A stretch of 64,000 nt of DNA, from contig JALHSP010000026.1 in assembly GCA_022865305.1 (NCBI GenBank), positions 62,001 through 126,000 on the forward strand. Reading direction: 5' to 3'. The notes under the pieces are model-generated. The model had not been told where the DNA came from and made no database searches. It worked only from the letters and a program-made list of their open reading frames with translations. Positions 8,159 to 19,511 of this stretch are shown here, in pieces. A program made the position numbers and the translations under genes. The DNA is from Bacteroidales bacterium. Lineage in GTDB: Bacteria > Bacteroidota > Bacteroidia > Bacteroidales > VadinHA17. Each line of letters opens with the position of its first letter. Within the stretch, counting starts at the first letter, position 1.

Positions 8159-10156
8159 ATGAGCTTACTAAAAAAATACCGGAACATTTCCGGTTCTGAG
8201 ATTAAAATATTAGAAGCTAACGGCTGCAAATGCGATGACTGGGAAAAAATACAGGTAGTTGATGGATTTGATCCGGCGCGATGTATGAATGTTACATTTT
8301 CCGGTAATATTAAACTCGGGGAGTCCACAAAAACATACACGGATGATTCTGGTGTAAGTACAAGGTGCGGGATCTCAAATGCGCGTCTGCATAACTGTTC
8401 AATAGGTTCAAATGTCCTTATCAGCAATATTGGAGACTATATCGCAAATTATAATGTTGAAGATGATGTTATTATAAAGAACTGCGGGAAAATTCACACT
8501 GAAGGAAAATCGACCTTTGGAAACGGAACCGAAGTTGCAGTTCTCAATGAAACCGGCGGACGATCTGTCAAAATATGGGACCGGCTTTCAGCACATGAGG
8601 CTTATATAATTGCGCTTTACAGGCATCGGGATAAAGCCATAAAGAAAATTGAGGAAATGGTGGCTGAATATTCAAAATCTTTAAGTTCTGATACAGGTAC
8701 AATCAGTCAGAATACCAGAATTCTTAATTGCCGCGACATCAGGAATGTCAGACTTGGTCCATTCAGCCTTATTGAAGGAGTCATCAGTCTGAATGTAGGT
8801 TCTGTGAACAGCAGTAAGGAAGATCCTGTATTTATCGGGCCGGGTGTAATTATGGAACATTTTATTGTATGCTCCGGATCGATAGTCACTGAATCAACTC
8901 TTATTGATAAATGTTTTATAGGTCAGGGTTGTGTATTAGGCAAGCATTATTCAGCAGAGAATTCCCTCTTTTTCGCAAATTGCGCTGGATTTCATGGGGA
9001 GGCTTGTTCAATATTTGCCGGACCCTATACGGTTACTCATCACAAATCAACACTGCTTATTGCCGGGATCTTTTCATTTATGAATGCAGGCAGCGGATCG
9101 AATCAGAGCAATCATATGTATAAGCTGGGTCCTATCCATCAGGGTATTATGGAGAGAGGTTCAAAAACGACGAGCGATTCATATTTGTTATGGCCGGCAC
9201 GTATTGGTCCGTTTACCCTTGTAATGGGCAGGCATTATAAAAATATGGATACTTCTTCCTTACCGTTCTCATACCTGATTGAAAGTAATGATGAAAGCGT
9301 TCTTGTCCCTGGTATAAATCTCAGAAGTGTGGGGACTATAAGAGATGCACAAAAATGGCCGAAACGCGACAGAAGAAAAGATTCTGTAAAAATAGATCAT
9401 GTTAACTTCAATCTCCTTAGTCCTTATACTATACGCAAAATGTTTGAGGGGAGAGATCTTCTGCGTAAAATAAAATCGGTTGCAGGTGCAGTTTCTTCTT
9501 CCTATACTTACAATAACATGTTGATAAAAGGGCTTTCACTGGAAAGAGGAATAGAACTTTACCAGACAGGTATAAACAAATTTCTTGGCAACTCATTAAT
9601 CAAAAGGCTTGAGAATATACAGTTCAGATCAAACAGTGATCTGCAGAAGAGACTGGCTCCTGATAAAGTAACAGGTGATGGTGAATGGGTTGATCTGGCT
9701 GGACTTATAACTCCACAACGGGTTGTTGATAAACTTCTTGATGATATCGAATCTGGTAAAATATCCTCTCTGCAAAGTATTGAAGGGGAGTTCAGTAATA
9801 TGTACAAATCTTATTATGACTGGGAGTGGACCTGGTCTTGCGGAAGGCTTGAAAAAGAAGTCGGAAAGCCGGTAAATAAATTCACTATTAGTGATGTAGT
9901 GGGGATGGTAGATAAATGGAAGAAAAGTGTTATAGATCTTGATAAGATGCTCTACGAGGATGCCAGAAAAGAGTTTACCCTTTCATCAATGACTGGTTTT
10001 GGAATAGATGGAGGAGAAGAAATTAAAAAACGGGATTTTGAACAGGTCAGGGGTGAATTTGAATCAAACAGCGTTGTATCTGCAATTCAGGATCATATAA
10101 AACAAAAGTCCGCCCTGGGAGATGAACTTATAGAGCGGGTAAGCCATATCAGATGA
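8159..10156 (+). CDS. DUF4954 family protein with left-handed beta-helix (hexapeptide) repeats
   Basis: 665 residues. The first ~400 contain many imperfect hexapeptide turns (for example LHNCSIGSNVLISNIGDYI, FIGPGVIMEHFIVCSGSIV, CFIGQGCVLGKHYSAENS), as in acyltransferases and nucleotidyltransferases with left-handed parallel beta-helices; the C-terminal ~250 residues are helical. I recognise this as DUF4954, often located next to glmS in Bacteroidales. The GlcNAc-precursor context suggests a role in sugar or lipid A-type metabolism, but that is inference. It converges on rfbB with only 8 bp between stops. Confidence 0.75.
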   Translation: MSLLKKYRNISGSEIKILEANGCKCDDWEKIQVVDGFDPARCMNVTFSGNIKLGESTKTYTDDSGVSTRCGISNARLHNCSIGSNVLISNIGDYIANYNVEDDVIIKNCGKIHTEGKSTFGNGTEVAVLNETGGRSVKIWDRLSAHEAYIIALYRHRDKAIKKIEEMVAEYSKSLSSDTGTISQNTRILNCRDIRNVRLGPFSLIEGVISLNVGSVNSSKEDPVFIGPGVIMEHFIVCSGSIVTESTLIDKCFIGQGCVLGKHYSAENSLFFANCAGFHGEACSIFAGPYTVTHHKSTLLIAGIFSFMNAGSGSNQSNHMYKLGPIHQGIMERGSKTTSDSYLLWPARIGPFTLVMGRHYKNMDTSSLPFSYLIESNDESVLVPGINLRSVGTIRDAQKWPKRDRRKDSVKIDHVNFNLLSPYTIRKMFEGRDLLRKIKSVAGAVSSSYTYNNMLIKGLSLERGIELYQTGINKFLGNSLIKRLENIQFRSNSDLQKRLAPDKVTGDGEWVDLAGLITPQRVVDKLLDDIESGKISSLQSIEGEFSNMYKSYYDWEWTWSCGRLEKEVGKPVNKFTISDVVGMVDKWKKSVIDLDKMLYEDARKEFTLSSMTGFGIDGGEEIKKRDFEQVRGEFESNSVVSAIQDHIKQKSALGDELIERVSHIR

Positions 10157-10164
10157 CCATTGCT

Positions 10165-11226
10165 TTATCTTCCGGAATACATTGAATCGTAATACTTTTC
10201 GTAGTCACCGGAAATAACATTCTCAAGCCATCTTGTATTTGAGAGATACCAGTCTACGGTTTTTTCAAGTCCGGTTTCGAAACTGGGGATCGGAGACCAG
10301 CCAAATTCTTTCTGTAGTTTTGAGGAGTCAATTGCGTACCGCAAATCATGCCCCGGACGATCTTTTACAAATGTTATAAGTTTTTCGGAAGTTCCTGCGG
10401 GACGGTCCAGCTTCCTGTCCATTATTTTACATAAGAGCCTGATAAGGTCAATATTTTTCCATTCATTATTTCCGCCAATGTTATATGTCTCTCCCGGAGT
10501 TCCACGGTGGAAAATCAAATCAATAGCAGCAGCATGGTCTTCAACATAGAGCCAGTCACGTATATTTTCTCCTTTGCCGTAAACAGGTACCGGTTTGTTA
10601 TTTTTAATGTTGTTTATTGCGAGTGGGATCAACTTCTCAGGAAATTGGTTCGGTCCGTAATTATTTGAACAATTGGAGATTACAGCAGGTATTCCAAAGG
10701 TATGATTATATGCTCGCACCATGTGATCCGAACTTGCCTTGGATGCAGAATAGGGACTTTTAGGATCATAGGCTGTCTCTTCTGTAAAGAATCCTTCCTT
10801 TCCCAGCGATCCGTATACTTCATCAGTTGAAATATGATAAAATAACTTTTCTTCAGGTGCATTTTTCCAGATATCCAGAGCAGCATTCAGGAGATTAACT
10901 GTTCCGACAATATTTGTAAAAACAAATTCATCGGGTCCGGTTATTGACCTGTCAACATGGGATTCGGCTGCAAGGTGGATGACTCCGTCAAAGTTATATT
11001 TTCTGAAAAGAGCCATAGCAGCCTGTTTATTAACAATATCTGTTTTTTCAAATTTGTAATTTTTCTTTGATTCAATATCGGACAGATTCTCAAGATTGCC
11101 GGCATAAGTAAGTTTATCTGCATTTATAATCATATATCCCGGATAGTTACTGACAAACCTCCTTACCACATGGGAACCAATAAAACCGGCTCCCCCCGTA
11201 ATCAGGATTATTCTTTCCTTTTTCAT
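10165..11226 (-). CDS. rfbB: dTDP-glucose 4,6-dehydratase
   Basis: Extended short-chain dehydrogenase acting on dTDP-glucose, the second step to dTDP-rhamnose and other deoxysugars. GGAGFIGSH NAD-binding loop at the start, STDEVYGSL and YSASKASSDH (Tyr/Lys catalytic pair) in the middle. The ATG at 11226 (MKKERIILITGG) gives 353 residues, normal for RmlB/RfbB, and lies 5 bp after the galE stop; the longer reading frame would overlap galE. rfbA, rfbC and rfbD are not in the window. Last gene of the five-gene nucleotide-sugar operon. Confidence 0.95.
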   Translation of the reverse strand: MKKERIILITGGAGFIGSHVVRRFVSNYPGYMIINADKLTYAGNLENLSDIESKKNYKFEKTDIVNKQAAMALFRKYNFDGVIHLAAESHVDRSITGPDEFVFTNIVGTVNLLNAALDIWKNAPEEKLFYHISTDEVYGSLGKEGFFTEETAYDPKSPYSASKASSDHMVRAYNHTFGIPAVISNCSNNYGPNQFPEKLIPLAINNIKNNKPVPVYGKGENIRDWLYVEDHAAAIDLIFHRGTPGETYNIGGNNEWKNIDLIRLLCKIMDRKLDRPAGTSEKLITFVKDRPGHDLRYAIDSSKLQKEFGWSPIPSFETGLEKTVDWYLSNTRWLENVISGDYEKYYDSMYSGR

Positions 11227-11231
11227 ATTTA

Positions 11232-12259
11232 TTAATTTTTCTTCCTGATGTTTTTTTCCCACTCCCATGCTGTTTGCATGGCTTCATCAAGAGTGAGCAA
11301 AGTTTTCCATCCAAGCTCCTTATTGGCAAATGAAGGATCAGCCCATATTTTTTCAATATCTCCGGCCCTTCTTCCCGTGATCCTGTATTTAAGCTTTATT
11401 CCTGTTACCCTTTCAAACGATTTGATTGCCTCAAGCACAGAAACACCTTTTCCGGTCCCCAGGTTAAATATTTCATAGGTGCTTTTATTTTTTCCTTCAA
11501 TAAGTCTCTTAACGGCAATAACATGTGCTTTTGCCAGATCAACAACATGAAGATAATCCCTGATGCATGATCCGTCAGGAGTGTCATAATCATTGCCAAA
11601 TACTTTAAGCTCATCTCTAAGACCGGAGGCTGTCTGTGTAATGAAAGGCACAAGGTTCTCGGGGACGCCTCTTGGAAGCTCCCCTATAAGTCCTGATGGA
11701 TGTGCTCCAATCGGATTAAAGTATCTCAGTGAAATAGCCTTGATATTTTTATCTGCTGTACAGTTGTCTCTTAATATTTCTTCACCTGTTTGTTTTGTGT
11801 TTCCATATGGTGAAATAGCTGGTTGCATAGGGGCATCTTCAGTAACAGGAAGCCTTTCCGGTTGTCCGTAGACAGTGCATGATGATGAGAAAACCATGTC
11901 GGCAACATGAAATTGTTTCATAGCATCCAGAAGATTAATCAACGAAACAAGGTTGTTCCTGTAATATTCATTTGGTTTGCTGACTGACTCCCCCACAGCT
12001 TTATACGCGGCAAAATGAATAATTGCTGTAATATTTTTATTTTTCCTGAAAAAGGTATTTAGTTTTTTCTGGTCACACAGATCAAACACCTCCAGTTGAG
12101 GTTTTATCCCGGTTATTTCTTTGATCCGGTCAGCGACCACTGCTTCAGAATTGTACAGGTTATCGATAATAACAACTTCAAATCCATCTTCAATAAGCTC
12201 AACAGTTGTATGGGAACCTATATAACCTGTACCTCCGGTAACCAGAATTTTCTTTTTCA

Positions 12260-12260
<1 letters not shown>
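11232..12260 (-). CDS. galE: UDP-glucose 4-epimerase
   Basis: Interconverts UDP-glucose and UDP-galactose using tightly bound NAD. Visible: GGTGYIGSHTTVEL at the N-terminus, SSSCTVYGQP and YGNTK giving the Ser-Tyr-Lys triad, and RYFNPIGAHPSGLIGE. 342 residues, family length. Its ATG overlaps the stop of the upstream wbpB-like gene by one base (TAATG), showing tight operon packing. Confidence 0.96.
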
Positions 12261-13824
<1,564 letters not shown>

Positions 13825-13826
13825 AA

Positions 13827-14960
13827 TTACTGTTTTTTAAAGAATCTTAAGACGTTGAGTACAATGTAATCAAGCTGATCCTGTTCCATATCAGGATGCA
13901 TAGGCAAAGAAAGAACTTCTTTGCATAAAGCAGTGGTTACCGGAAAATCATCTTCCCTGTAACCGAGAAAACGATATGCTTCCTGAAAATGTAAAGGCCC
14001 CGGATAATAGATAATCGTAGGTATTCCCTTCGATTCAAGAAAACTCTTCAACGCATCTCTTTTACCGTCTTTAACCCTGATGGTATACTGATGAAATATA
14101 TGTGATGAATAACTGACTCTTTCAGGAAGGATAACAGGAGAGCATCCTGCAAATGCCTTATCGTAAAAATCAGCGACTGATCTTCTTGCTGAATTGAATT
14201 GTGACAGGTGCTTCAGCTTGACACTAAGAATCGCTGCCTGAATAGTATCAAGTCTTGAATTTACGCCTATATAATCATGATGATATTTCACTTTCTGTCC
14301 ATGATTGGCAATGCTTTTCAACTTTTTTGCAAGGAGGTCATCATTTGTGAACATCGCCCCCCCATCACCATAACAAGCAAGATTTTTGGAGGGAAAGAAG
14401 GAAGTTGTACCTATATCACCGATTGTTCCGGCTTTTTTACTGGTTCCGTCTGAGAAAAAATAATCGGTTCCTGTAGCCTGTGCGGCATCTTCAATAACAA
14501 ACAGACCGTGTTTTTTTGCAAGGGTCATTATGCTCTCCATATCGGCACACTGTCCGAATAAATGAACAGGGACTATTGCTTTAGTGCGGGGAGAAATAGC
14601 TTTTCTGATACCCTCGATAGATATATTATAGTTACAGGGATCAGGATCGACAAGCACCAGTTTAAGGCCAAGGAGAGCAACTACCTCTACAGTCGAAACA
14701 AAGGTGAAGTTTGTTGTGATCACCTCATCACCGGGATTCAGACCCAGAGCCATCATAGCGATCTGAAGTGCATCAGTTCCATTGGCGCAGGAAATCACAT
14801 GACCGGCATTCAAATATTTTTGAAGCTCCTCTTCAAAAAACTTCACTTCAGGTCCTTTAATAAAAGCTGTGGAAGTGAGTACTGATTTTATTGCAGCATC
14901 TATTTCAGTCCTTAACTTTTCGTACTGTGCTTTCAGGTCGACCATCTGAATTTCTCTCAT
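13827..14960 (-). CDS. wbpE: UDP-3-oxo-GlcNAcA aminotransferase (WbpE/WlbC-like, DegT/DnrJ/EryC1 family)
   Basis: PLP-dependent sugar aminotransferase of 377 residues. MVDLKAQYEKLRTEIDAAI and SCANGTDALQIAMMALGL at the N-terminus and FFPSKNLACYGDGGAMFT with the PLP-binding lysine are characteristic. In the WbpB-E-D pathway it transfers an amino group to C3 of the UDP-3-keto-uronate. First gene of the minus-strand run wbpE-wbpD-wbpB-galE-rfbB. Specificity is inferred from the neighbours; other DegT enzymes share the fold. Confidence 0.9.
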   Translation of the reverse strand: MREIQMVDLKAQYEKLRTEIDAAIKSVLTSTAFIKGPEVKFFEEELQKYLNAGHVISCANGTDALQIAMMALGLNPGDEVITTNFTFVSTVEVVALLGLKLVLVDPDPCNYNISIEGIRKAISPRTKAIVPVHLFGQCADMESIMTLAKKHGLFVIEDAAQATGTDYFFSDGTSKKAGTIGDIGTTSFFPSKNLACYGDGGAMFTNDDLLAKKLKSIANHGQKVKYHHDYIGVNSRLDTIQAAILSVKLKHLSQFNSARRSVADFYDKAFAGCSPVILPERVSYSSHIFHQYTIRVKDGKRDALKSFLESKGIPTIIYYPGPLHFQEAYRFLGYREDDFPVTTALCKEVLSLPMHPDMEQDQLDYIVLNVLRFFKKQ

Positions 14961-15036
14961 CTGATGCTGAATTTATGGAATTACGAAGATAATTATTTTA
15001 CAATTATTGCTGAAACGGATTTATATAATTGGATAT

Positions 15037-15080
15037 TTCTGTGCCACTCACCCGATTTATCGGGAGAGTTACACAGAGAA
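15037..15080. repeat. Long imperfect hairpin with CTGTG/CACAG ends
   Basis: Nested arms: TCTGTG, ACTC, CCGAT, then TT loop, ATCGG, GAGT, CACAGA. The terminal CACAGAG motif is shared with the inverted repeat at 31499-31585, suggesting one intergenic repeat family. There is no T-run, so it is not an obvious terminator. Confidence 0.6.
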
Positions 15081-15127
15081 GTTGAGGATTCTTATTGAAA
15101 TAGAATAGAATTATGTAAAGATTTTAT

Positions 15128-15135
15128 TATTTTTG
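15128..15135 (+). promoter_or_regulatory. -7 box for the HU/SPOR protein gene
   Basis: TATTTTTG matches TAnnTTTG, 25 bp upstream of the GTG start at 15160. No well-placed -33 TTTG was found. Confidence 0.4.
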
Positions 15136-15159
15136 TATGACATTCTTAATTGTTTATAA

Positions 15160-16140
15160 GTGGATATTACACCTTTTATAAGGGAGTTGTTATTCGGCCA
15201 CGATTGTGTGATTGTTCCCGGATTCGGAGGATTTTTAGGAAACTATACTCCTGCACGTATCGACAGGAACACAGGAACATTTTATCCGCCTGTCAAACAG
15301 ATTTCTTTCAACAGTAACCTTAATCATAACGACGGACTTCTGGTTGGAAGAATTTCGGAATCTTTAAAGTTAAATTATGGGGATGCAAGGAATATTGCGG
15401 AAGAATTTGCAAGTGCATTACATAAGAAACTGGAAAGAGGTGAAAAAGTTGTTTTTGATAATATCGGAACTTTTATTAATAACCAGGAAGGAAATGTACA
15501 GTTCGAACCTGCCCGGGATGTCAATTATCATCTCGATTCTTATGGTCTCGAATCATTTAAGTTTATGCCGCTTGAAGGGTATGATGTGCGAAAACGGATT
15601 GCCAGGCATATTGATAAGGAACCTGTAAGACACTCTTCATTTAGAAAGGTATTATGGAGGGCAGCTGTAATCATTCCTCTTCTTACAATTCTGGCTGTTG
15701 TATGGCTTAAAACTGATATTTCTAAATCCAGGATTGAATCAACAACTATGAATCCCCTGGTAACTGCAGAATTCGAAAGCAATAAAAAAGCTGTTGATGA
15801 AAATATAGCAGCCGGGGAGGCTAAGAAAGAAGAGATTTTTATCCCGGCGTCGGATAATTCTGCTGTTGCTGAAACTCCACCGGTGCCGGAAACCATCCCT
15901 CCTGTTACCCCCAGGGAGGATATTTATTTACTTATCACTGGTAGTTTTAAGTCAGAAGAAAATGCCCTAGGTTGGGCTGATATGTTGAAGAAAGAAGGCT
16001 TTTCACCTGAGATATTAAATTCCCCGAATGGCTTTTACCGCGTCAGCGCTATGAGATGCAATACCCTGGCAACAGCGGTAAACATGAAAAAAAGCATCTC
16101 AATAAAATTCCCGGGAACCTGGTACAAGAAAATTAATTAG
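15160..16140 (+). CDS. HU-like (CCDC81-type) domain protein with transmembrane segment and SPOR domain
   Basis: Translation starts at GTG 15160; the preceding in-frame codon is a stop, so no longer start exists, and MDITPFIRELLF fits the family. Residues ~1-140 hold tandem HU-like domains (HDCVIVPGFGGFLGNY; EKVVFDNIGTFI), a single membrane helix covers ~166-184, and the C-terminal ~75 residues form a SPOR domain (YLLITGSFKSEENALGWADMLKKEG), which binds denuded peptidoglycan at the septum. The topology places the HU-like part in the cytoplasm and SPOR in the periplasm, so a link between nucleoid or cytoplasmic partner and division site is plausible (inference). Confidence 0.85.
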   Translation: MDITPFIRELLFGHDCVIVPGFGGFLGNYTPARIDRNTGTFYPPVKQISFNSNLNHNDGLLVGRISESLKLNYGDARNIAEEFASALHKKLERGEKVVFDNIGTFINNQEGNVQFEPARDVNYHLDSYGLESFKFMPLEGYDVRKRIARHIDKEPVRHSSFRKVLWRAAVIIPLLTILAVVWLKTDISKSRIESTTMNPLVTAEFESNKKAVDENIAAGEAKKEEIFIPASDNSAVAETPPVPETIPPVTPREDIYLLITGSFKSEENALGWADMLKKEGFSPEILNSPNGFYRVSAMRCNTLATAVNMKKSISIKFPGTWYKKIN

Positions 16141-16166
16141 AAGACATTTAAGACTTTCTATTATTT

Positions 16167-16194
16167 AGCTGATTCTGAAGAGTCAGCTTTTTTT
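16167..16194 (+). terminator. Intrinsic terminator after the HU/SPOR gene
   Basis: AGCTGATTC / loop TGAA / GAGTCAGCT (one G-U pair) followed by seven Ts, 27 bp after the stop codon. Confidence 0.85.
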
Positions 16195-16228
16195 ATTTAG
16201 AAATAAGTAGCAGAATATTTAAACAGAA

Positions 16229-16257
16229 CTTTCTCCTCCTTCAAAAGGAGGGGAAAG
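16229..16257. repeat. C/G-rich palindromic repeat (TCCTCCTT-AAGGAGGG)
   Basis: CTTTC-TCCTCCTT-CAA-AAGGAGG-GGAAAG folds as an almost perfect hairpin and belongs to the dispersed G-rich palindrome family. It lies between the SPOR gene terminator and the metG stop. Confidence 0.6.
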
Positions 16258-16304
16258 TAATTCAAAAGTTATTATACTTTACTAAAGAATTCCTTATGAA
16301 GCAG

Positions 16305-18338
16305 CTATTTTATTATACTCCCGTTACTCACCTTATCGGCAGGAGAAACAAGTACCAATCTGCCATCTTTATCCTCAGCCATAAGAATCATCCCTTTAGA
16401 TTCTATACCCCGGATCTTTCTTGATTCAAGATTCGCTACAATTGATATCTGTTTGCCAACAATAGTTTCAGGTTCAAAATATTCTGCAATACCCGAAACA
16501 ATAGTCCTTATATCAAGGCCGGTATCGATTTTCAACTTGAGAAGCTTGGTGGTTTTTGGAACTTTTTCTGCTTCCAGCACAGTTGCTGTCCTGATATCAA
16601 GTCTGGTAAAATCGTCAAAAGTAACTGTCTCTTTTCCAGGTACAATTTTTGTTGCAGATGCTTCATTTGCTTTCCTGGTAGCAAGAAGTTTGTCAATTTG
16701 TCTTGTAATCGCTGTATCTTCAATCTTTTCAAAAAGCAATCCGGGTTTATTAATAATATGACCTGTCTTCAGAAGATCGGTCTTCCCTGCATCGTTCCAT
16801 TTCATCAGGCTGATATTAAGCCATGCCCTTAATTTTTCCATAGAAAAAGGCAGGAATGGTTCAAGGATAATTGTAAGGTTAGCAGTTATCTGCAAAGCGA
16901 TATTCATAATCGTCTTCACCCTATCCGGATCAGTTTTAATGACTTTCCAGGGTTCAGCATCGGCAAGATATTTATTCCCGAGTCTTGCAAGATTCATAGC
17001 TTCTTTCAGTGCTTCCCTGAACCGGAATGTTTCAAGACTGGCTTCAACATTTTCCTTAAGTCTTACAATTTCATTCAGAACGGAATTGTCATTCGGATCT
17101 GTTTTACCTCTTGCAGGCACTTTACCATCGTAGTAATTATTGGTAAGAACAAGTGTCCTGTTGACAAAATTTCCAAGGATAGCAACCAGCTCGTTGTTAT
17201 TTCGTGCCTGGAAATCTTTCCATGTAAAATCATTGTCCTTGGTTTCGGGTGCACTGGAACAGAGGGCATACCTCAGCACATCCTGCTTCCCGGGGAAATC
17301 AATTAAATATTCGTGTAGCCATACTGCCCAGTTCCTTGAAGTGGATATTTTATCGTTTTCGAGGTTCAGAAACTCATTTGCAGGGACATTTTCGGGAAGA
17401 ATGAAACTACCCTCTGCTTTGAGCATAGCTGGGAAAATAATGCAATGAAAAACTATATTATCTTTTCCTATAAAGTGAACCATCTTTGTTTCTTTGTCCT
17501 TCCAGTATTTCTCCCATTGAGGGGTCAGCTCTTTTGTGGCTGAGATATATCCTATGGGAGCATCAAACCAGACATACAGCACTTTTCCTGCTGCATTTTT
17601 AACAGGAACCGGAACCCCCCAGTCAAGGTCACGGCTGACAGCTCTTGGCTGTAAACCCTGGTCAAGCCATGACTTGCACTGGCCGTATACATTTGTTTTC
17701 CATTCTTTATGATCTTCAAGAATCCACTTTCTGAGCCATGATTCATATTTATCAAGTGGAAGGTACCAGTGGAGCGTCTCACGTAAAACGGGTTTGCTGC
17801 CGCTTACTGTTGAGTGAGGATTAATAAGATCTGAAGGAGTAAGTGAAGTTCCGCACTTTTCACACTGGTCACCATAAGCATTCTCATTCCCGCAATGCGG
17901 ACAGGTTCCCATTATATAACGATCGGCAAGAAAGCAACCAGCCTCTTCATCATAATACTGTTCTGAACTCTTTTCTATGAATTCACCTTTATTATATAGC
18001 TTAAGAAAAAAGTCGGAAGCAGTTTCATAATGTATTTTATTGGAAGTACGGGAATAAATGTCGAATGCAATTCCAAAATCCTCAAAAGCCTTCTTATTAA
18101 CTGCATGATACCTGTCGACAACCTCCTGTGGTGTAACTCCCTCGTTCCGTGCTTTTAATGTTATTGGGACACCATGTTCATCTGACCCGCAGATTGAAAT
18201 TACATCTTCCCCTTTTAATCTGAGGTACCTTGTATAAATATCTGATGGTACATATACTCCGGCAAGGTGACCAATATGAATCGGTCCATTGGCATATGGC
18301 AGGGCAGAAGTGACAAGGTATCTTTTGAATTTCTTCAT
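16305..18338 (-). CDS. metG: Methionine--tRNA ligase
   Basis: Class I aminoacyl-tRNA synthetase of 677 residues with C-terminal EMAP/Trbp111-type tRNA-binding domain. HIGH box HIGH at residues 21-24 ([11 protein letters not shown]), a zinc knuckle with two CxxC pairs (GTCPHCGN...QCEKCGT) near 145-165, and a KMSKS equivalent NDKISTS in the middle. The tRNA-binding domain begins around [21 protein letters not shown] -7 box TATCTTTG lies about 40 bp upstream of the ATG. It is monocistronic by spacing, flanked by two repeat-bearing intergenic regions. Confidence 0.97.
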   Translation of the reverse strand: MKKFKRYLVTSALPYANGPIHIGHLAGVYVPSDIYTRYLRLKGEDVISICGSDEHGVPITLKARNEGVTPQEVVDRYHAVNKKAFEDFGIAFDIYSRTSNKIHYETASDFFLKLYNKGEFIEKSSEQYYDEEAGCFLADRYIMGTCPHCGNENAYGDQCEKCGTSLTPSDLINPHSTVSGSKPVLRETLHWYLPLDKYESWLRKWILEDHKEWKTNVYGQCKSWLDQGLQPRAVSRDLDWGVPVPVKNAAGKVLYVWFDAPIGYISATKELTPQWEKYWKDKETKMVHFIGKDNIVFHCIIFPAMLKAEGSFILPENVPANEFLNLENDKISTSRNWAVWLHEYLIDFPGKQDVLRYALCSSAPETKDNDFTWKDFQARNNNELVAILGNFVNRTLVLTNNYYDGKVPARGKTDPNDNSVLNEIVRLKENVEASLETFRFREALKEAMNLARLGNKYLADAEPWKVIKTDPDRVKTIMNIALQITANLTIILEPFLPFSMEKLRAWLNISLMKWNDAGKTDLLKTGHIINKPGLLFEKIEDTAITRQIDKLLATRKANEASATKIVPGKETVTFDDFTRLDIRTATVLEAEKVPKTTKLLKLKIDTGLDIRTIVSGIAEYFEPETIVGKQISIVANLESRKIRGIESKGMILMAEDKDGRLVLVSPADKVSNGSIIK

Positions 18339-18377
18339 GACACTGATAATGAAGTATTAACAATTTTAAAAATTGAA

Positions 18378-18385
18378 CAAAGATA
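18378..18385 (-). promoter_or_regulatory. -7 box for metG
   Basis: On the minus strand this reads TATCTTTG, an exact TAnnTTTG match, 40 bp before the metG ATG. A -33 TTTG at the ideal distance is not evident. Confidence 0.5.
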
Positions 18386-18403
18386 ATAAAATATAAGGTA
18401 CAA

Positions 18404-18486
18404 CCCCTCCTTCGCTAAAGCTTAGGAAGGTAAAAGGTGCGATGGCCAAAGCTGATAGTTCCCCTCTTGAGGGGGGCTGGGGAGTG
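18404..18486. repeat. Pair of G-rich palindromic repeats between metG and the S66 peptidase gene
   Basis: First half (18404-18430): CCTCCTTCGCTAAAG...GGAAGG inverted repeat. Second half (18459-18486): CCCCTCTTGAGGGG followed by a G-rich tail. Both resemble copies at 1571, 16229, 35905, 60047 and 60108. Confidence 0.55.
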
Positions 18487-18593
18487 TTAAACAGGAGCAA
18501 GGTTTTTCATATGGTGAATTAACAGATGAAAGTTAGGTGAAGAGTATTTGTAGAAAGAAACATTATCCATTACTTTTACATATATTATTGTAT

Positions 18594-19508
18594 ATGCCTG
18601 TTAAAAAAATCCAGCCCCCGTTTCTGAAACCCGGCGATGAAGTTGCAATAATTTCACCGGCTTTTGCTATAGAGGAAAGTGTAATTTCTGATGCTGTTGT
18701 ATTTCTTGAAGAATGGGGACTGAAAGTACATGTTGGCAGGAATGCATCAAAGCAAAATGGACCCTTTGCCGGAACCGACAAAGAGCGGCTTCGGGATTTT
18801 CAGACAATGACCAGTAATAAAAAGATTAAAGCAGTATTCTGTTCCCGGGGTGGTTACGGAATGCTGAAGATTATTAACAGGATTGATTTTGCCTCTTTAA
18901 AAAGACACCCTAAGTGGTATGTTGGATTTAGCGATATTACCGTTTTGCACTTGTGGCTGAGCGAGAATTGCAATATGGTTTCCATCCATGGTGAAATGCC
19001 TTTGAATTATTCAAATACGGAGAAATTACCGGAAACGATGGACTCCCTGCATCAGGCACTATTCGGAGGCTGGCAACCTGTTGTATGGCAGGGAGAATTT
19101 ATTAAGCCACGGGAAGTAACGGGAGAATTCACTGGTGGAAATCTTTCGCTTATCTACAGTCTGATTGGGACACCCGGAGAGCCAAAAACAAAAGGAAGAA
19201 TACTCTTTATTGAGGATGTCGGTGAATACTACTATCATATTGACAGGATGATGACTTCACTGAAGCTAGCCGGTAAGCTTGACGGATTATCAGCATTATT
19301 GATAGGAGGACTTAACAAAATGGAAGAAACAAAAATTCCATGGGGGAAAAGCGCTGAAGCTACTGTTTATGATATTATTGCCGAATTTGATTACCCGGTT
19401 CTTTTTAATTTCCCTGCAGGCCATATACCTGATAACCGTGCCCTGTATATCGGTAAGAAAGCTAAAATAAATGTCAAAGGAAATAAAGCAACACTTGGTT
19501 TCCTGTAA
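18594..19508 (+). CDS. LD-carboxypeptidase (peptidase family S66)
   Basis: Murein tetrapeptide LD-carboxypeptidase family, which trims the terminal D-Ala from cytoplasmic muropeptides during recycling. Nucleophilic Ser lies in CSRGGYG; the Glu (IEDVGE) and His (FPAGHIPDN) of the S66 Ser-His-Glu triad are present. Starting at ATG 18594 ([23 protein letters not shown]) gives 304 residues, family length; the frame is open 57 bp further but that part is unconserved. No signal peptide, consistent with a cytoplasmic enzyme. It converges with ald, 3 bp apart. Confidence 0.9.
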   Translation: MPVKKIQPPFLKPGDEVAIISPAFAIEESVISDAVVFLEEWGLKVHVGRNASKQNGPFAGTDKERLRDFQTMTSNKKIKAVFCSRGGYGMLKIINRIDFASLKRHPKWYVGFSDITVLHLWLSENCNMVSIHGEMPLNYSNTEKLPETMDSLHQALFGGWQPVVWQGEFIKPREVTGEFTGGNLSLIYSLIGTPGEPKTKGRILFIEDVGEYYYHIDRMMTSLKLAGKLDGLSALLIGGLNKMEETKIPWGKSAEATVYDIIAEFDYPVLFNFPAGHIPDNRALYIGKKAKINVKGNKATLGFL

Positions 19509-19511
19509 TAA

